Assembly: GCA_001510575.1 (NCBI GenBank)
Contig: LNGK01000002.1
Location: forward strand, 1,414,144-1,478,143
From: Knoxdaviesia capensis
Taxonomy: Eukaryota > Ascomycota > Sordariomycetes > Microascales > Gondwanamycetaceae
DNA length: 64,000 nucleotides
Direction of reading: 5' to 3'
This document shows, piece by piece, positions 14,717-25,527 of the stretch (positions are counted from its first letter, which is position 1; each line of letters begins with the position of its first letter). The position numbers and the translations under genes are program-made. The notes under the pieces were generated by a model. It was not told where the DNA came from. It saw nothing but the letters and a program-made list of their open reading frames with translations, and ran no database searches.

Positions 14717-14736
14717 GGGGGGGGGGGGGGGGGGGG
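14717..14736 (+). repeat. Poly-G run of 20
   Basis: A continuous run of 20 G on the plus strand. Such a run is rare in GC-balanced DNA, is prone to sequencing length error, and could form intramolecular G-quadruplexes. It has no coding context. Confidence 0.9.
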
Positions 14737-16613
14737 CGTTAAAAGTCCGAGGTGGGATGCTAGGTTTGGAGAGGTGTGTTGAAGAGTGAGTTGGACATGT
14801 TCAGCAAGCCAAGAAAGAAATCTACTGGTTGGTTCCTCATTCAGTGAGTGAGCTGGAACTGGATGACGGCGGTGAACAGATCCCACGCTTGAAAATTTTG
14901 CGATTCCGCATGAAAAGTCCCGGGCGCAGCGACCTGGCGACGTGGACGCCAGATCTGCAAAGCTTCTCCCCTCTTTCTTGATGACAATGTCGGCCTCCGA
15001 CACGCATCTAGCTCTGCCCCCCGCGCCTTCAACGGCCCCTCGACAAAGGTAGGGTGGATGATTCTGGACCTTCTTTTTTTTACAGCATGCAGTCCCCTGG
15101 TCTCCGGGAGCAGCAGACCCCTGCTCGAGTGAATCCTCCAGCCCACTGGGATAGAATCAGTCCGTCGATCAAGTGTGGCCGACTACTACAAGCAACAACG
15201 TGCCGGCGCAAGCCTCCCAGCCTTCATCCAGCGGTGCAGCACAGACTGATGCCATCCCGTGCGGGATTCAGTTCGTTCTCTGGTGTTCTGTGGGGTGTTC
15301 GAGGTGGGCCACATTTCAAGAATGGATTCGATTGCGTTACACTTTGGCATAATGTAGGGGTAAGTGGAAATCAAATCGAAAAAAATCCCAAGCTGGCCGG
15401 ATGGGGGCAGAGACATGGGGGTCTTCTACTAAGTACATGTACACACAGTCTGTACCGTACAGTAGGTAAGTGATCTCATCCCACTCCTGCTGGCCAGCCA
15501 TGATTCCGGTGTCGCTTGAAACCGGTGATGAAATTTGGGGGGTTTCTAACTCGAAGAGGGGAGAGGACTGTTCACAATGCTGGCAGTACAGACAGGTTCG
15601 AGGTCAAACAGCCAGCGACACGAACAGACCGAAAAACCAGTGGAGCTCCGGTTAGCCGATGGTTTTGTCTCTGATTCGAGAGACAGAGTACAGAATTCGG
15701 TAGACAACACCGACCAAGGCAGAGTTCACGGCGCAGATGAAAATTGAAAGTCAAAGACATGGGGCTATTCAGCAGGGCCACTCCTGGCTGGGGGACTTTT
15801 TGACATCATCCATCCATGACCTGTCGAAGGCGAGTCCCCCCCCTTCGGTTTTTTTCTTTTCTTTTTTGGCACTCTCTCCCTCCTCCCTTCGATCTCTCTC
15901 TCTCTCTCTGTGTGTGTGTTCTATTTCTGGCTTCCTGTTACGTCGAAAGTGGGCATTGTCGTGTACAGTACTTGTCCGTGTGTGTGTAATCGTACTGTAC
16001 TCAATCAGAGCGGTGATGCGATGCGACGATGCTTGCTCGGCACGGTTCTGTCGTTCAGTGATTATCCCACACCACCGCCGGGGACTTGGACAGACATGTA
16101 CAGTTGTGAGTCGGTCAGGGTAAGTCAAGCAGTGCGGCCATACTAACACCAGGTGTTGGTTGTCGGATAAAACCGAGACATGGAGTCGAGGTGTCCCGGG
16201 GAGTCTTTCGCACCCCGCCCAGCATCTATCTACGTGGAACGGTCAAGACGAGTGACTTGTGTGTCTGGTGGTCGGATATGGCCGTGCCAAGACTGCGACA
16301 GACGAAGTGCACGAACGGGACTGTATTCACCGATACTCTTTCACCCCGACGGCGATGACAGCAACCTGAGGCCATCTTTCGCATAGACTTTTGGGTTTCG
16401 TTGGGTAACTTTTGGAGGACGCACACAACAACAGGCAGCCAAAACTTCATACCAAAACGCCAGAGGATCCTCGTCGGCCACAGTGAGCACATCCTGGCAA
16501 ATCTGCACGAGTGAGGCGGGCCATCCCGCTGAAGGCAGCAGTGATCGCCAACAGAGAGCGCAAAAGCACAACCCTAGATCCCAGCAACAGGCAACCCTGG
16601 GCTGAATCTGGCT

Positions 16614-16632
16614 GGCGGGCGGGCGGGCGGGC
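16614..16632. repeat. GGGC tandem array
   Basis: About five tandem units of GGGC on the plus strand, giving five closely spaced G-tracts. It sits in non-coding sequence about 2.5 kb from the 3' end of the nearest gene. Confidence 0.85.
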
Positions 16633-19045
16633 CATATCAATCTCGCCTATACGTTCGACAAGACGAAACGCCGAGCAAACGGAAGCAGAAAGACAACAAG
16701 CCTTCTACGGTGACCCCCCACGCTCTCTCTGTTCGCCCTCTCGGTTACGATCCCCTCCCCCCCTCCTTTTGCTCTGCCCCCCCCCTCTAACCCCCCCAAT
16801 TTTCCTGGAGTGCGGTCGTGCTCGGTGGTAGGTGTCGTCGTCACCCCTTGCAAGTATAGTTTTTTTTTCTTTTTTTTTCTTTTTTTTCCTGCTTCTTCTT
16901 AACGAAGCACGGCTTTCGCCAGGTTCCTTTGGGTCCACAGGCTCTTGGGTTTGCCGATGCTATGCGGACTGTCCCGGGCGGCGGAGGCACAGTCAGCGAG
17001 CTGGCGAACTGACACCGAAGGGAGGACACGCATACGCCAGACAAAGCAAAGGTGAAGGGTTCGGCTAACCTCGATGGGTATGTACTTCGCCATGCTTTGG
17101 GATCTTTGGTGTTTTGCCGTCTTTTTTTTTCTTTTTCTTTTTTTTTCTCCCCTTTGAAATGAACCACAGGATGGATGGATGGATGGGCGGGTGGGTGGAG
17201 GCCCCTTGGCCGGGCGCGTTTGTGCCCAGTAATGCCAGAAAGAGAAAGACGCAAACATTGGGGGTGTGAACACGTCGTGTGTTCATGCAACGTCAGCGCG
17301 TTCTGGCACGGGATAGGCGGAACGGCAGACGAGAGGGCGCCAGGAGAGAATCACAGATGCGCAGGCCTACAGACACAGAGAGAGGGTCGTTCGCCTCCCT
17401 GCGAATCCGGAGGCCGCCAATGGAAGCTACCGGGGTAGGCAAGATGGCCGAACGGGCAGAGAGCGAACCGGCCGCAACACCGCGCGGAGGCCATTTCATC
17501 TCCTCGCGACCGGCGGTGAACAACACCGACATTGCAAAGTGCAAGGCCCCGGGATGCAGGCGGGGAGGGTTCTTCTGCCGGGGGTTTTTTTTCTAGGGGG
17601 TTTTTTTTCCGTTTTTTTTTTTCGTTTTTTCTGTTCTCTTTATTCCCGTCTGCGGGCGCACGGAGGAGTCAGTCCGAGTTCGAGTGTGTGAGTAGGAGTG
17701 GAGGGAGAGGTTGGATGTCGTGTGCCGGGAGCTTCCACCCGGAAAGGCTCGGCTCGGTCGGTTGGGGCGGGCGGTCGGGCTTGTGGCGCGGTGAGCCATC
17801 GGGGAGGATGCGAAGTGTGTGTGTGTGTGTGTGTTCAGCCTCGTTTTGGCTTTTCGACTGGGGCGCCCGCGCGCGTGGGCGGGCGTCAAAGGCCTTGGTG
17901 GCCCCGAGAGGCAAGCTCACCGAAAGGCCGGTCCTCTGCGCAGCCACGAGCAGATCATCGGACGTGAAGAATTTTTCTGACGCACACCACATCGTCACTT
18001 CCAACGCGCACACTTACTCGCATGCGTGTGTCTGTTCCACAAGCCCCCAGCCGCGCAGCGATGGCGACAGGGCTTGGCTGCCGCCCTCCCAATATGGGAA
18101 TCCGGGAATTCTCGGTGAAACCCAGATGCAGAGCGGTCGTTGCCCAGTTTTCGGCCATCCATATCCGCTCGCCCCCCCAAAAAGCTGAATCCTCCCGGCT
18201 AGTTCCAGCCCTGTCCAGCTGTCCGGTGTTTTTTTTTTTTTTCTTTTTTTTTTGTCGGGGCGGCGAGAGAGCCCTGGTCCCTCACCGAGATGATGCACAT
18301 CACCGATGGTTTCCGGTGATGCCGGAGGACGCATGACGCGCACCGAACTGTGTCTCTGGGCGGTGTCTACGGTCACCGCACGTCACGAATGAACATCATG
18401 ATACATATGTCAAGAATTAACTTTGTACACAAAAATACCCTGAAGCAGCCGGGTACCGCGAAAAAAAAGACAGAAAAGCAACAGCAAATGAGAGACCGTG
18501 CCCCGATACATATAAGTACAAAGAAAAAAGAAGGAAAAACCAAAAGGTAATTATAAAGTGAGATCAAATGAGAAAAGACTCCAAAGTCCGATTGTTCACG
18601 GAAGCCCGAACCCATTCGATTCATACGAAAGGAGAGAGCGGCGTGTCAACTTGACGAGGGAGCAGCACACGCAGCTCTGTTGCCGCATATCGCCGGCAAT
18701 CAAATCGCCCGGTGGTCTCCGCGGAAATTGTAGGGCTTGGGTGTTTTGGTGGGTGAGCTTTTTTTTAAAAAAAATCTTTTCTTTTGGTGAAGAGCACAGC
18801 GAAGCAGCACGCCATCGTGGACTAGACCAATCAGAAAAAGAAAAGAAAAAAAGGGGACAAAAAATGTGTCAAGGCTGAGTGGTCTCTGTCGCTCCCCCGA
18901 AGACAGGTCAAGGGGCGGGAAAACACGGACATGAGGACCAGGGCGCCGCCGAGACAGCTCGGCCGGGTCGACGCGGGAGAGCCAGGCGAGCAGGCGGAAA
19001 GAAAAGAAAAGAAGAAAAAAAGAAGATAAGAAAAAAAAAAAAAAA

Positions 19046-19125
19046 NNNNNNNNNNNNNNNNNNNNNNNNNNNNNNNNNNNNNNNNNNNNNNNNNNNNNNN
19101 NNNNNNNNNNNNNNNNNNNNNNNNN
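19046..19125. other. Assembly gap (80 N)
   Basis: Eighty N residues flanked by about 15 A on the left and about ten C on the right. The homopolymers on both sides suggest that assembly failed in low-complexity sequence. The gap is about 40 bases beyond the stop codon of the GT90 gene, so the coding region is not affected. Confidence 0.99.
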
Positions 19126-19164
19126 CCCCCCCCCCAGCCAGCCTCCCTTTTCTGCCGGCCGGTC

Positions 19165-22100
19165 CTACACCTTGTCGTCGTCCAGCCGAAAGCCGATGGT
19201 CTCGCGGTCGTCGTCGATGATGCGGCCCCACTCCAGCAGCAGCCGGAACAGGTACACCTGCATATCCTCCGGCCGCAGCGCGCGCTGCGCCCAGCCGCGG
19301 CCCTGCTCGGCGATCCACCGCCCGTCGGCCAGGTGCGACCGCATATCCACCGTGTGGCCGTGCACCGCCGTGGATGCGCGGCGGCCCTCGGCGTCGGCCG
19401 CCCCCGCGTCGCCGTCGATGCCGGCGAAGTACGCCAGCGTGCTGTGCAGCGCCTGCAGCCGCACGTCCACCGGGACAAAGTGCACCCACGGCAGGATGCG
19501 GTCGGAGTACCAGTGGCGGAACGCGGTCGCCAGGAACGGCACGCTGTGCGACCGCAGCGCGTCGATCGCCGTGAGGGGGCCGATCGCCGTCGGCGGGCCC
19601 TGCTCGCCGTCCACCAGGAGCACGTAGCGCGAGTTCACGCCGTTGTGGGCTTGCGTCTCGGCGGCGCGGGTTGCGAATGTGGCTTGGGCTTTCGTGCAGA
19701 GCGGGAAGTTCTGCGCCGATGGGTCGGTGGCGGCACGCTTGGCCTTGGCGGGGGGGTGGGCCTCCTCGGGCTTGTCTTCCGGCTTGTGTTCTTCGGCCGG
19801 CTTGTCTTCAGGCTTCTCCTCCGCCTTCTCCTCCGCCTTCTCCTCCGGCTTCGCCTCACCGGCCCCCTCCAGCTTCTTATCGTCATCGGCCTTCTTGCCC
19901 TCTTCCTTCTTCCGCTCCTCTTCCAGCTTCTTCGCCTCTTCCTCTTTCTTCGCGTCCTCCTCCGCCGTCTTCTCGTCCTCGGACTTCCTCTGCTCCTCCT
20001 CCGCCGGGTCCGGCACACACACGCGCGAATGCGGCAAGAAGGCAATGTTCAGCGGCAACAGGCTGTTCATCTCTTTCGTCGCCAGCGAGTCGAACCGGTG
20101 ATACAGATCGTGCCTGCCCGATCCCGCGTACGACAGCAGCGCCACCACGTGCTCGTCCGACGTGGCATCGTTGGTCAGCTGAACGAGCCGGTGCGTGTGG
20201 GTGCCGCGGAAGGCGTCGGCCCGGACCTGCGGCTCGGCGCCGATCTTGGCACTGGCTGCAGCGGCATCGCGGGCGGTGTGGCCCATCTCGCCGCGCCAGT
20301 ACAGCTGGTTGACGCGGCCGTCGAACAGCGGCGTGTCTTCGGGCTCCTCCTCGACCGACCGCCGGCCAAACGGCGCCAGAATGTCGCTGAACCCTTCCGT
20401 CTTGGACCGGCTGAACATCGGCACCAGCTGCGAGAACGGCCGCTGGTTCTCGCCCGACAGCAGGTGGAAGCTGTGCAGGTGGAACAGGTCCGGCTGGCTG
20501 CACGTGTCCAGCGCCGCCTCCCAGTCGGCGATGAAGTGGCTGCCGTACTTCTCCGGCGACGACCGCTCGATGCAGCTGGTGCAGAAGTCGCGGCGGCTGA
20601 AGGCGAAGCTCGACGGCCACTGGTGCACGGCGGAGTGCGACGGACACGCCGCGCGCTCGAGCGCCTGGAATTCCCGCGATGTCCTCGCCTTCCACATGGC
20701 CGGAGGCTGCTCCGAGTAGTGCGGCACCGTCGGCGCACTGGACGCCAGCTTGCCGGATCCGGCGGTCGGCGGCAGCCGTGTCGGGGGCGCCAGGGCCTGT
20801 CTCGCATACTCAAACGCCTCGGGGGCCAGCACGCGCGGCTGGTCGGCCACGTTGATGGGCAGCTTCATGTTCGGCAGGAACGTCGCAAACCCGACAATCA
20901 GGTTCCCCAGCGTATCCATGAACTCGTTGCCGCCGGCGTCGGGCATGCTGCCGGACACGTCGCCGTTGTGGATGGAGATGAAGCCGATGTCGGGCAGGCC
21001 GTCGAGCATGCGCACGCGGCGGCGGATCTCGGCGGGCGGGATGGACCAGAACGGCAGCAGGTCCTGCGAGATCTGCGGGAAGTGGTCGATGATCGACGTG
21101 TTGCGGTCGAGTGCGAAGCGGTACCACACGTCGAACGACGGGAACGGGTCGCGGCCGGCGTTGCGGCGGCGGTACTCGTCGACGGCCACCCGCAGCGACC
21201 CGCTCTCCGACGCCCGCGTCAGCCACCGGTCCGAGTTGATGCGGCTCTCGTAGATCAGCCGGTTGATCGGGTGCGTGTCGGTCTGGAACGGCCCGCGGAA
21301 CAGGCAGATCAGCACGGTTGTCGGCACCAGCGACAGCACCGCCAGTGTGATGAGGAAGCGGCCGGCGCGCGTCGATACGCGCGTGTCGTCGAGGGTCAGG
21401 ATTAGGTGCATGGAGCCCGACACCATCAGCAGCGTGCACAACAGGAGCTGGAACGGGCTCAGCCGGAGCCACGTGTTGAGGTTGTCTAAGCTCGCAAAAA
21501 GCGCGGTCAGGCCGGCCATCACGGTGAGGATCGTGGCTGGGAGAGCCGGGGTGGCGTCGCAAGCCAAGAGGCCGGCGGAAACGGCAACAGCAGCAATGGT
21601 GAGGCCGTCGACGACGGCCGATCGGTAGTCGGGAGAAAAGGCCAAAGCCAGACGGTGGGAATGGGGGTCGTCCGGGAAGAAGGTGGTTTGCACGACGCTG
21701 CCTCCAACCACAGCGAATGCACTCGCCACAGCAACGAGGCCCAGCGTGTGGCCGAGAGTAACCAGGCACATGCGGGTCGACTTGGCCCACCACAGCATGC
21801 GCCACAGCTGCACGACAATCACGGCATCCACCACAACGCCGACCGCCTGCAGCGCGGGGATCGACATGCCGAACGCCAGCGCCGAGTCGGCGGGCACGCA
21901 CACGTAGGTCGACGACGGCAGCGCAGCCGCCACGCCCGAGATAGCAATGTACGACCCGGCGCCGAGCAGAATGGTCGCCAGCAGCCGGGCGGCGCGCGAC
22001 GTGCGCATCCAGTCGTAAAAGTCGTCCATGTCCGAGCGCCACGGATCCGGCGGGTAGTCCGGGGCCGGCGGCGGCGGCAGCGGCAGCCACAGGTCGTACA

Positions 22101-22904
22101 GCACCAGCAGCGGCGGCAGCACGGCGGCCTCGATGCCCGGGTGGGCGCACTGCTGGGCGGCGCTCACGCGGCTGAAGAGCCAGAGCCGCGCTACGGCACA
22201 TACCACCAGGATGTTCGGGCCCCAACGCCGCGGGCGCGGCGGGCTGAGCACGGCTGGCGCGCCGGTGTCGTGGGAGGTTGCCGAGCGTATCGAGTCTGGG
22301 TAGGGTAAGTAAGAAAGGAGGACACGGGACAAGGGAGGGGGAGAGAGAGACATAGGTCGGTTGTCGGAATGTGCCAGGTCTGGCGCGGGCAAGACAACAT
22401 GGCACCGGAGAAGGCCAGTAGAGGACGGTTGCATGGAAGGGATGGGTCGGCTTGGGTGGATCCGGCGGCGCGGGGAGGACCGGGCACTAGCCGGACGGAA
22501 TCACGGAAGAAACTCACCGAAGCGGCCGTGGGAAGCGGGGCCGAGTAATAGCGCCGAGTACCGGGACGCAACCCAGCACACGGCGGCAGCCACCAGCAGG
22601 GCGGTTATAAAGGTAGATTCGGGGTCATCTGCAACACACCCGAGTTAGAAACACAATCCATCGGATGAACATCAGCAGATTAGGGTTGGGGCTAGGGTTG
22701 GAGGCACAACTCACCGTGCAGAGAGTACTTCTCAAACGGCCGGGCCACGGCAATGTACACGGCCGACGTACTAGATGGAAGCGCAGAGACAGAGTCAGAT
22801 ACAGGCAGGTCCGGGAATGGCGGAAATATCAGGTATCCCGGTATATATAAGCATTATAAGCATGGCACCCACCTCAGCACCAAGAACAGGGAGCCCGAGC
22901 CCAT
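19165..22904 (-). CDS. GT90 / CAP10-like glycosyltransferase, multi-pass membrane protein
   Basis: Proposed exons on the minus strand are 22873-22904, 22715-22770, 22518-22628 and 19165-22295, which join in frame to 1109 residues. The start ATG at 22904 opens a short hydrophobic N-terminus, and the three small exons run into a long hydrophobic part (to about residue 400) with several predicted membrane segments. The C-terminal half resembles the CAP10/DUF821 (GT90) family: LPINVADQPRVL near residue 545, a CxxC pair near 639, LYWRGE near 731, and a WVHFVP(V)D stretch near the end. GT90 enzymes transfer sugars such as xylose or glucose to glycans or proteins in the secretory pathway; the substrate here is unknown. 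A roughly 90-residue Glu/Lys-rich insert (about 832-920) splits the catalytic region, and the usual serines after WRG and DGN are not evident. It is divergent from pfa4 with about 1.06 kb between the starts. The family call is from motif memory; the exon joins are strong. Confidence 0.82.
19735..20001 (-). repeat. Glu/Lys-rich low-complexity insert in the GT90 gene
   Basis: About 90 codons almost entirely Glu, Lys, Asp, Ala and Pro, with tandem EEKA and PEDKP units. It lies inside the reading frame without shifting it, between two conserved GT90 segments. In DNA it is a CT-rich repeat on the plus strand, so slippage is the likely origin. Confidence 0.85.
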
Positions 22905-23964
22905 GTTTCGGGCGGCGGCTGTCAACGAGGGTAAGAAGAAAGACGTGAGTGGAAGAAGATGAAGATCAGATGGGAGTAGCAGTGAGCAGCTTCAGCTCAA
23001 AGCGGTGTGAGAGAGCAGAGATTGGAGGGGAGCACAGCTATATACAGGCGCATCGAGATAGAGAGAAGGACGCGTACACACAATGCAAGCACGGGGGTAT
23101 CAAGAGAGAATGGAAAGCAGGGAACAAGAAACGAGTGGAAGAAGAGAAAGACGGAAACTGATAAGAGACTCTAGCAGGCCGGCATCACTATCGCTGCTCA
23201 AAAAGAATAAGACGTCGTGTGTGTCGAAGAGACGCCCTCTCACACCGAAAAGGTTTGGTATCAAGACAAGGGGACGCAAGGATATTTTATTTCATAAAAG
23301 ACAGAAATACGAGGGAAACAAACGCGAGACGAGGCGTCTGAGGGATCTCTTCGCGTCTCTAAAATCCAAAAAGAGAGTTCGTTGGGCCCCAGAAATTCGG
23401 AAAATCCTTTTCTTCTCGTATTCGAAGACGCAGAAGAAGTGGAAAAAAAGACACACAAGATGGATGGACGTTGCTGGTTGAAGCAATTCAGGGGCCCGAT
23501 GTACCCTGTCGGCTAAAGTTGTGGGGACAGGTACAAGCAGCGTCCGGGGTGGCAGCCGATAGACCCTAACGCTGATACCCTAAACAGTAGCACGTGCCCT
23601 GTCACGTGCCCTCGTGTTCTGCATCTATGACGGCGATTTCTCCCTCCGAACTCCGGTTCTCAAACGACCGATTTTCCTTCTTTCTTTTGCCTTCCATCCA
23701 CCGGCGGGCGGCTTCGTATTTAAGAGCTGCCTGCATCGAGTGTTTTCGTGTTCCTTTTCATCATATGCTTCAATCCAACCTTGACGGTGTTTATCTGTAC
23801 TATTATTCCCCCCTCCATCCCTCTTTCTAGAGTCCGCTTCTTCCTCGTCTTCTTCCATCTATATCTAGACTGCCTCCCGATTCAAAGTCCGCCGCGGCCG
23901 GCGCTGTGCTTCCTCTCTCCGTGATCCACCAACCCGAACCTGCTGGCCGGACTTCCAGCAAACC
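22905..23964. promoter_or_regulatory. Divergent promoter region between GT90 gene and pfa4
   Basis: This 1060-base interval separates two divergent start codons and holds no gene. On the minus strand a TATATA sits at 23039-23044, about 135 bases before the GT90 start, followed by a CT-rich leader. On the plus strand TATTTAAG lies at 23717-23724, about 240 bases before the pfa4 start. Two CCCTAA motifs occur at 23563-23570 and 23577-23584. Element functions are inferred from position only. Confidence 0.55.
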
Positions 23965-25527
23965 ATGGCCGGCCTCAACGACGCGCCGTTCATGCGCCGT
24001 CTCGCCGTGCCGGCGGTGTGCGTGCTGATTGCCTTCCTGGGCTACTCGTCGCAGATCCTGTTCGCCGTGGCCGACAACCTGGCCCCCGGCCCGCTGACCC
24101 CGCGCGAGACCATCATCTTCAACTCCGTGCTGGCGGGCCTGTGGTGGTCGTACTACCGCGCCTGCACCGTCGATCCGGGCCGCTACCCGCGCGACGTGGC
24201 GTGGGCCGCCCAGCTCCGCGACGGCGGGGCCCCGCCCGCCGCCGAGAAGCCGGGCGCGCGGGGTGCCGAGGCCGGCGGCGGGGCGGTGCGGCCGCCGCTG
24301 GGCGCGCGGTGGTGCACCAAGTGCGACGGCCCGAAGCCGCTGCGCGCCCACCACTGCAAAGTGTGCGGGCGGTGCGTGCCGCGCATGGACCACCACTGCC
24401 CGTGGACGGCGAACTGCGTGTCGCTGACGACCTTCCCGCACTTCCTGCGCTTCCTGCTCTTCGCGAACATGGGCCTGTGGGCGCTGTCCGGCATGATCAT
24501 CGCGCGCGTGCGCGGCCTGTGGGCGTCGCGCGACCTCCCCGCGTACCTCGGCCCGGGGCTCGCCGCCCTGGTGCACCTGACGCTGCTGGCGCTCGTGTGC
24601 TTCTTCACCGCCCTGGTGCTGCTGGTCATGCTGGTGTCGACCGCCAAGAACTGGCTGGTCAACCGCACCATGATCGAGTCGTGGGAGGTCGACCGCCACG
24701 AGGCGCTGCTGCTGAAGGGCGCCGCCGGCGGCGAGTGGTGGACTGCGGACGATGTGTCGGCTGATAGCAACATCGATAGCCACGACGAGGACGACGACGA
24801 CGAGGACGGCGACGACGACGACGACGACGAGAGTGACGACGAAGATACCCCGATGCGCGCATCGCCCGCCCCGCGCCGCGCTGCTCGTGTACCGCTGCAG
24901 CGCGTCGAGTTCCCCTACGACATCGGCTTCTGGGGGAATCTCGCCGCCGGCATGGGCACGGCCAACCCGCTGCTGTGGGTCTTCCCGCTGGCCGGCAACC
25001 CAACCATCTCGCCCTCGGGCGCCGGAACCGGCTGGTCGTACCCCGAGAACGGCTTCAACGCCCGCCCGGGCATGTGGCCGCCGCCCGACCCGGACCGCCG
25101 GCGCCCCGCGGCGGGCTGGCCCGGCGCTGCCGACAACAACACGGCGTATACGGGGGCGTACGGGGCGCCGGCGCTCGACGAGCATGTGTCCCCGGAAGAG
25201 CGGGTGGCGGCGTTCCGCGCCCGCCAGGCGGCCGATCTGCGGCGGCGGCGCCCGCACGCTGCCGCTGGTGGCCGGGGTGCTGGTGCTGCGGCCACGGGGT
25301 GGAAGAACGCGGATGGCGAGGGGCTGGGAGATTTCGGCGTTGCTGACTCCGACGACTACGACGATGACGATCCTGCTGCCGACGCGGGCGACGACGACGG
25401 CGGAGCAGTAGAAGCGGACGTTGATGACGGGCCGCGGGTCATCGAGCTGGCGGACGACGAAGATGACCTCCCGCTGGCGGAGATCCTGCGCCGAAGGAAG
25501 GTTCTGGGGCGCGACGGCGAGGAGTAG
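23965..25527 (+). CDS. pfa4: Palmitoyltransferase Pfa4 (DHHC family)
   Basis: This uninterrupted 520-residue protein carries the full DHHC cysteine-rich domain: CTKCDGPKPLRAHHC near 117-131, CxxC, then DHHCPW at 142-147 with catalytic Cys145. Four membrane segments are visible (about 12-35, 48-66, 158-182 and 190-220), the DHHC loop lying between the second and third as in the family. The C-terminal part has the IGFWGNL...NPLLW block typical of filamentous-fungal Pfa4. In yeast, Pfa4 in the ER palmitoylates the chitin synthase Chs3 and allows its export. Two Asp/Glu-rich tracts (about 272-295 and 470-510) lengthen the protein relative to yeast Pfa4. The ATG at 23965 is followed directly by the first hydrophobic segment, which supports this start. 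The gene is convergent with myosin-1, 706 bases away. Confidence 0.95.
   Translation: MAGLNDAPFMRRLAVPAVCVLIAFLGYSSQILFAVADNLAPGPLTPRETIIFNSVLAGLWWSYYRACTVDPGRYPRDVAWAAQLRDGGAPPAAEKPGARGAEAGGGAVRPPLGARWCTKCDGPKPLRAHHCKVCGRCVPRMDHHCPWTANCVSLTTFPHFLRFLLFANMGLWALSGMIIARVRGLWASRDLPAYLGPGLAALVHLTLLALVCFFTALVLLVMLVSTAKNWLVNRTMIESWEVDRHEALLLKGAAGGEWWTADDVSADSNIDSHDEDDDDEDGDDDDDDESDDEDTPMRASPAPRRAARVPLQRVEFPYDIGFWGNLAAGMGTANPLLWVFPLAGNPTISPSGAGTGWSYPENGFNARPGMWPPPDPDRRRPAAGWPGAADNNTAYTGAYGAPALDEHVSPEERVAAFRARQAADLRRRRPHAAAGGRGAGAAATGWKNADGEGLGDFGVADSDDYDDDDPAADAGDDDGGAVEADVDDGPRVIELADDEDDLPLAEILRRRKVLGRDGEE

Larger units (their letters stand above)
14601..19164. other. Gene-free region, part 3, ending in an assembly gap
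   Basis: No supported gene. It holds a 20-base G run (14717-14736), a perfect 9-bp inverted repeat (15963-15971 with 15992-16000), a GGGC tandem array (16614-16632), several T-rich stretches (16859-16888, 17120-17150, 17583-17630) and an 80-base N gap beside the 3' end of the glycosyltransferase gene. The last few hundred bases are probably that gene's 3' untranslated region. Confidence 0.6.

Noticed and set aside
19333..21405. 690-codon open frame on the plus strand
   Set aside because: It is antisense to the GT90 gene; GC-rich wobble positions suppress stop codons on the opposite strand. Its translation is Arg/Val/Leu-rich with no domain.
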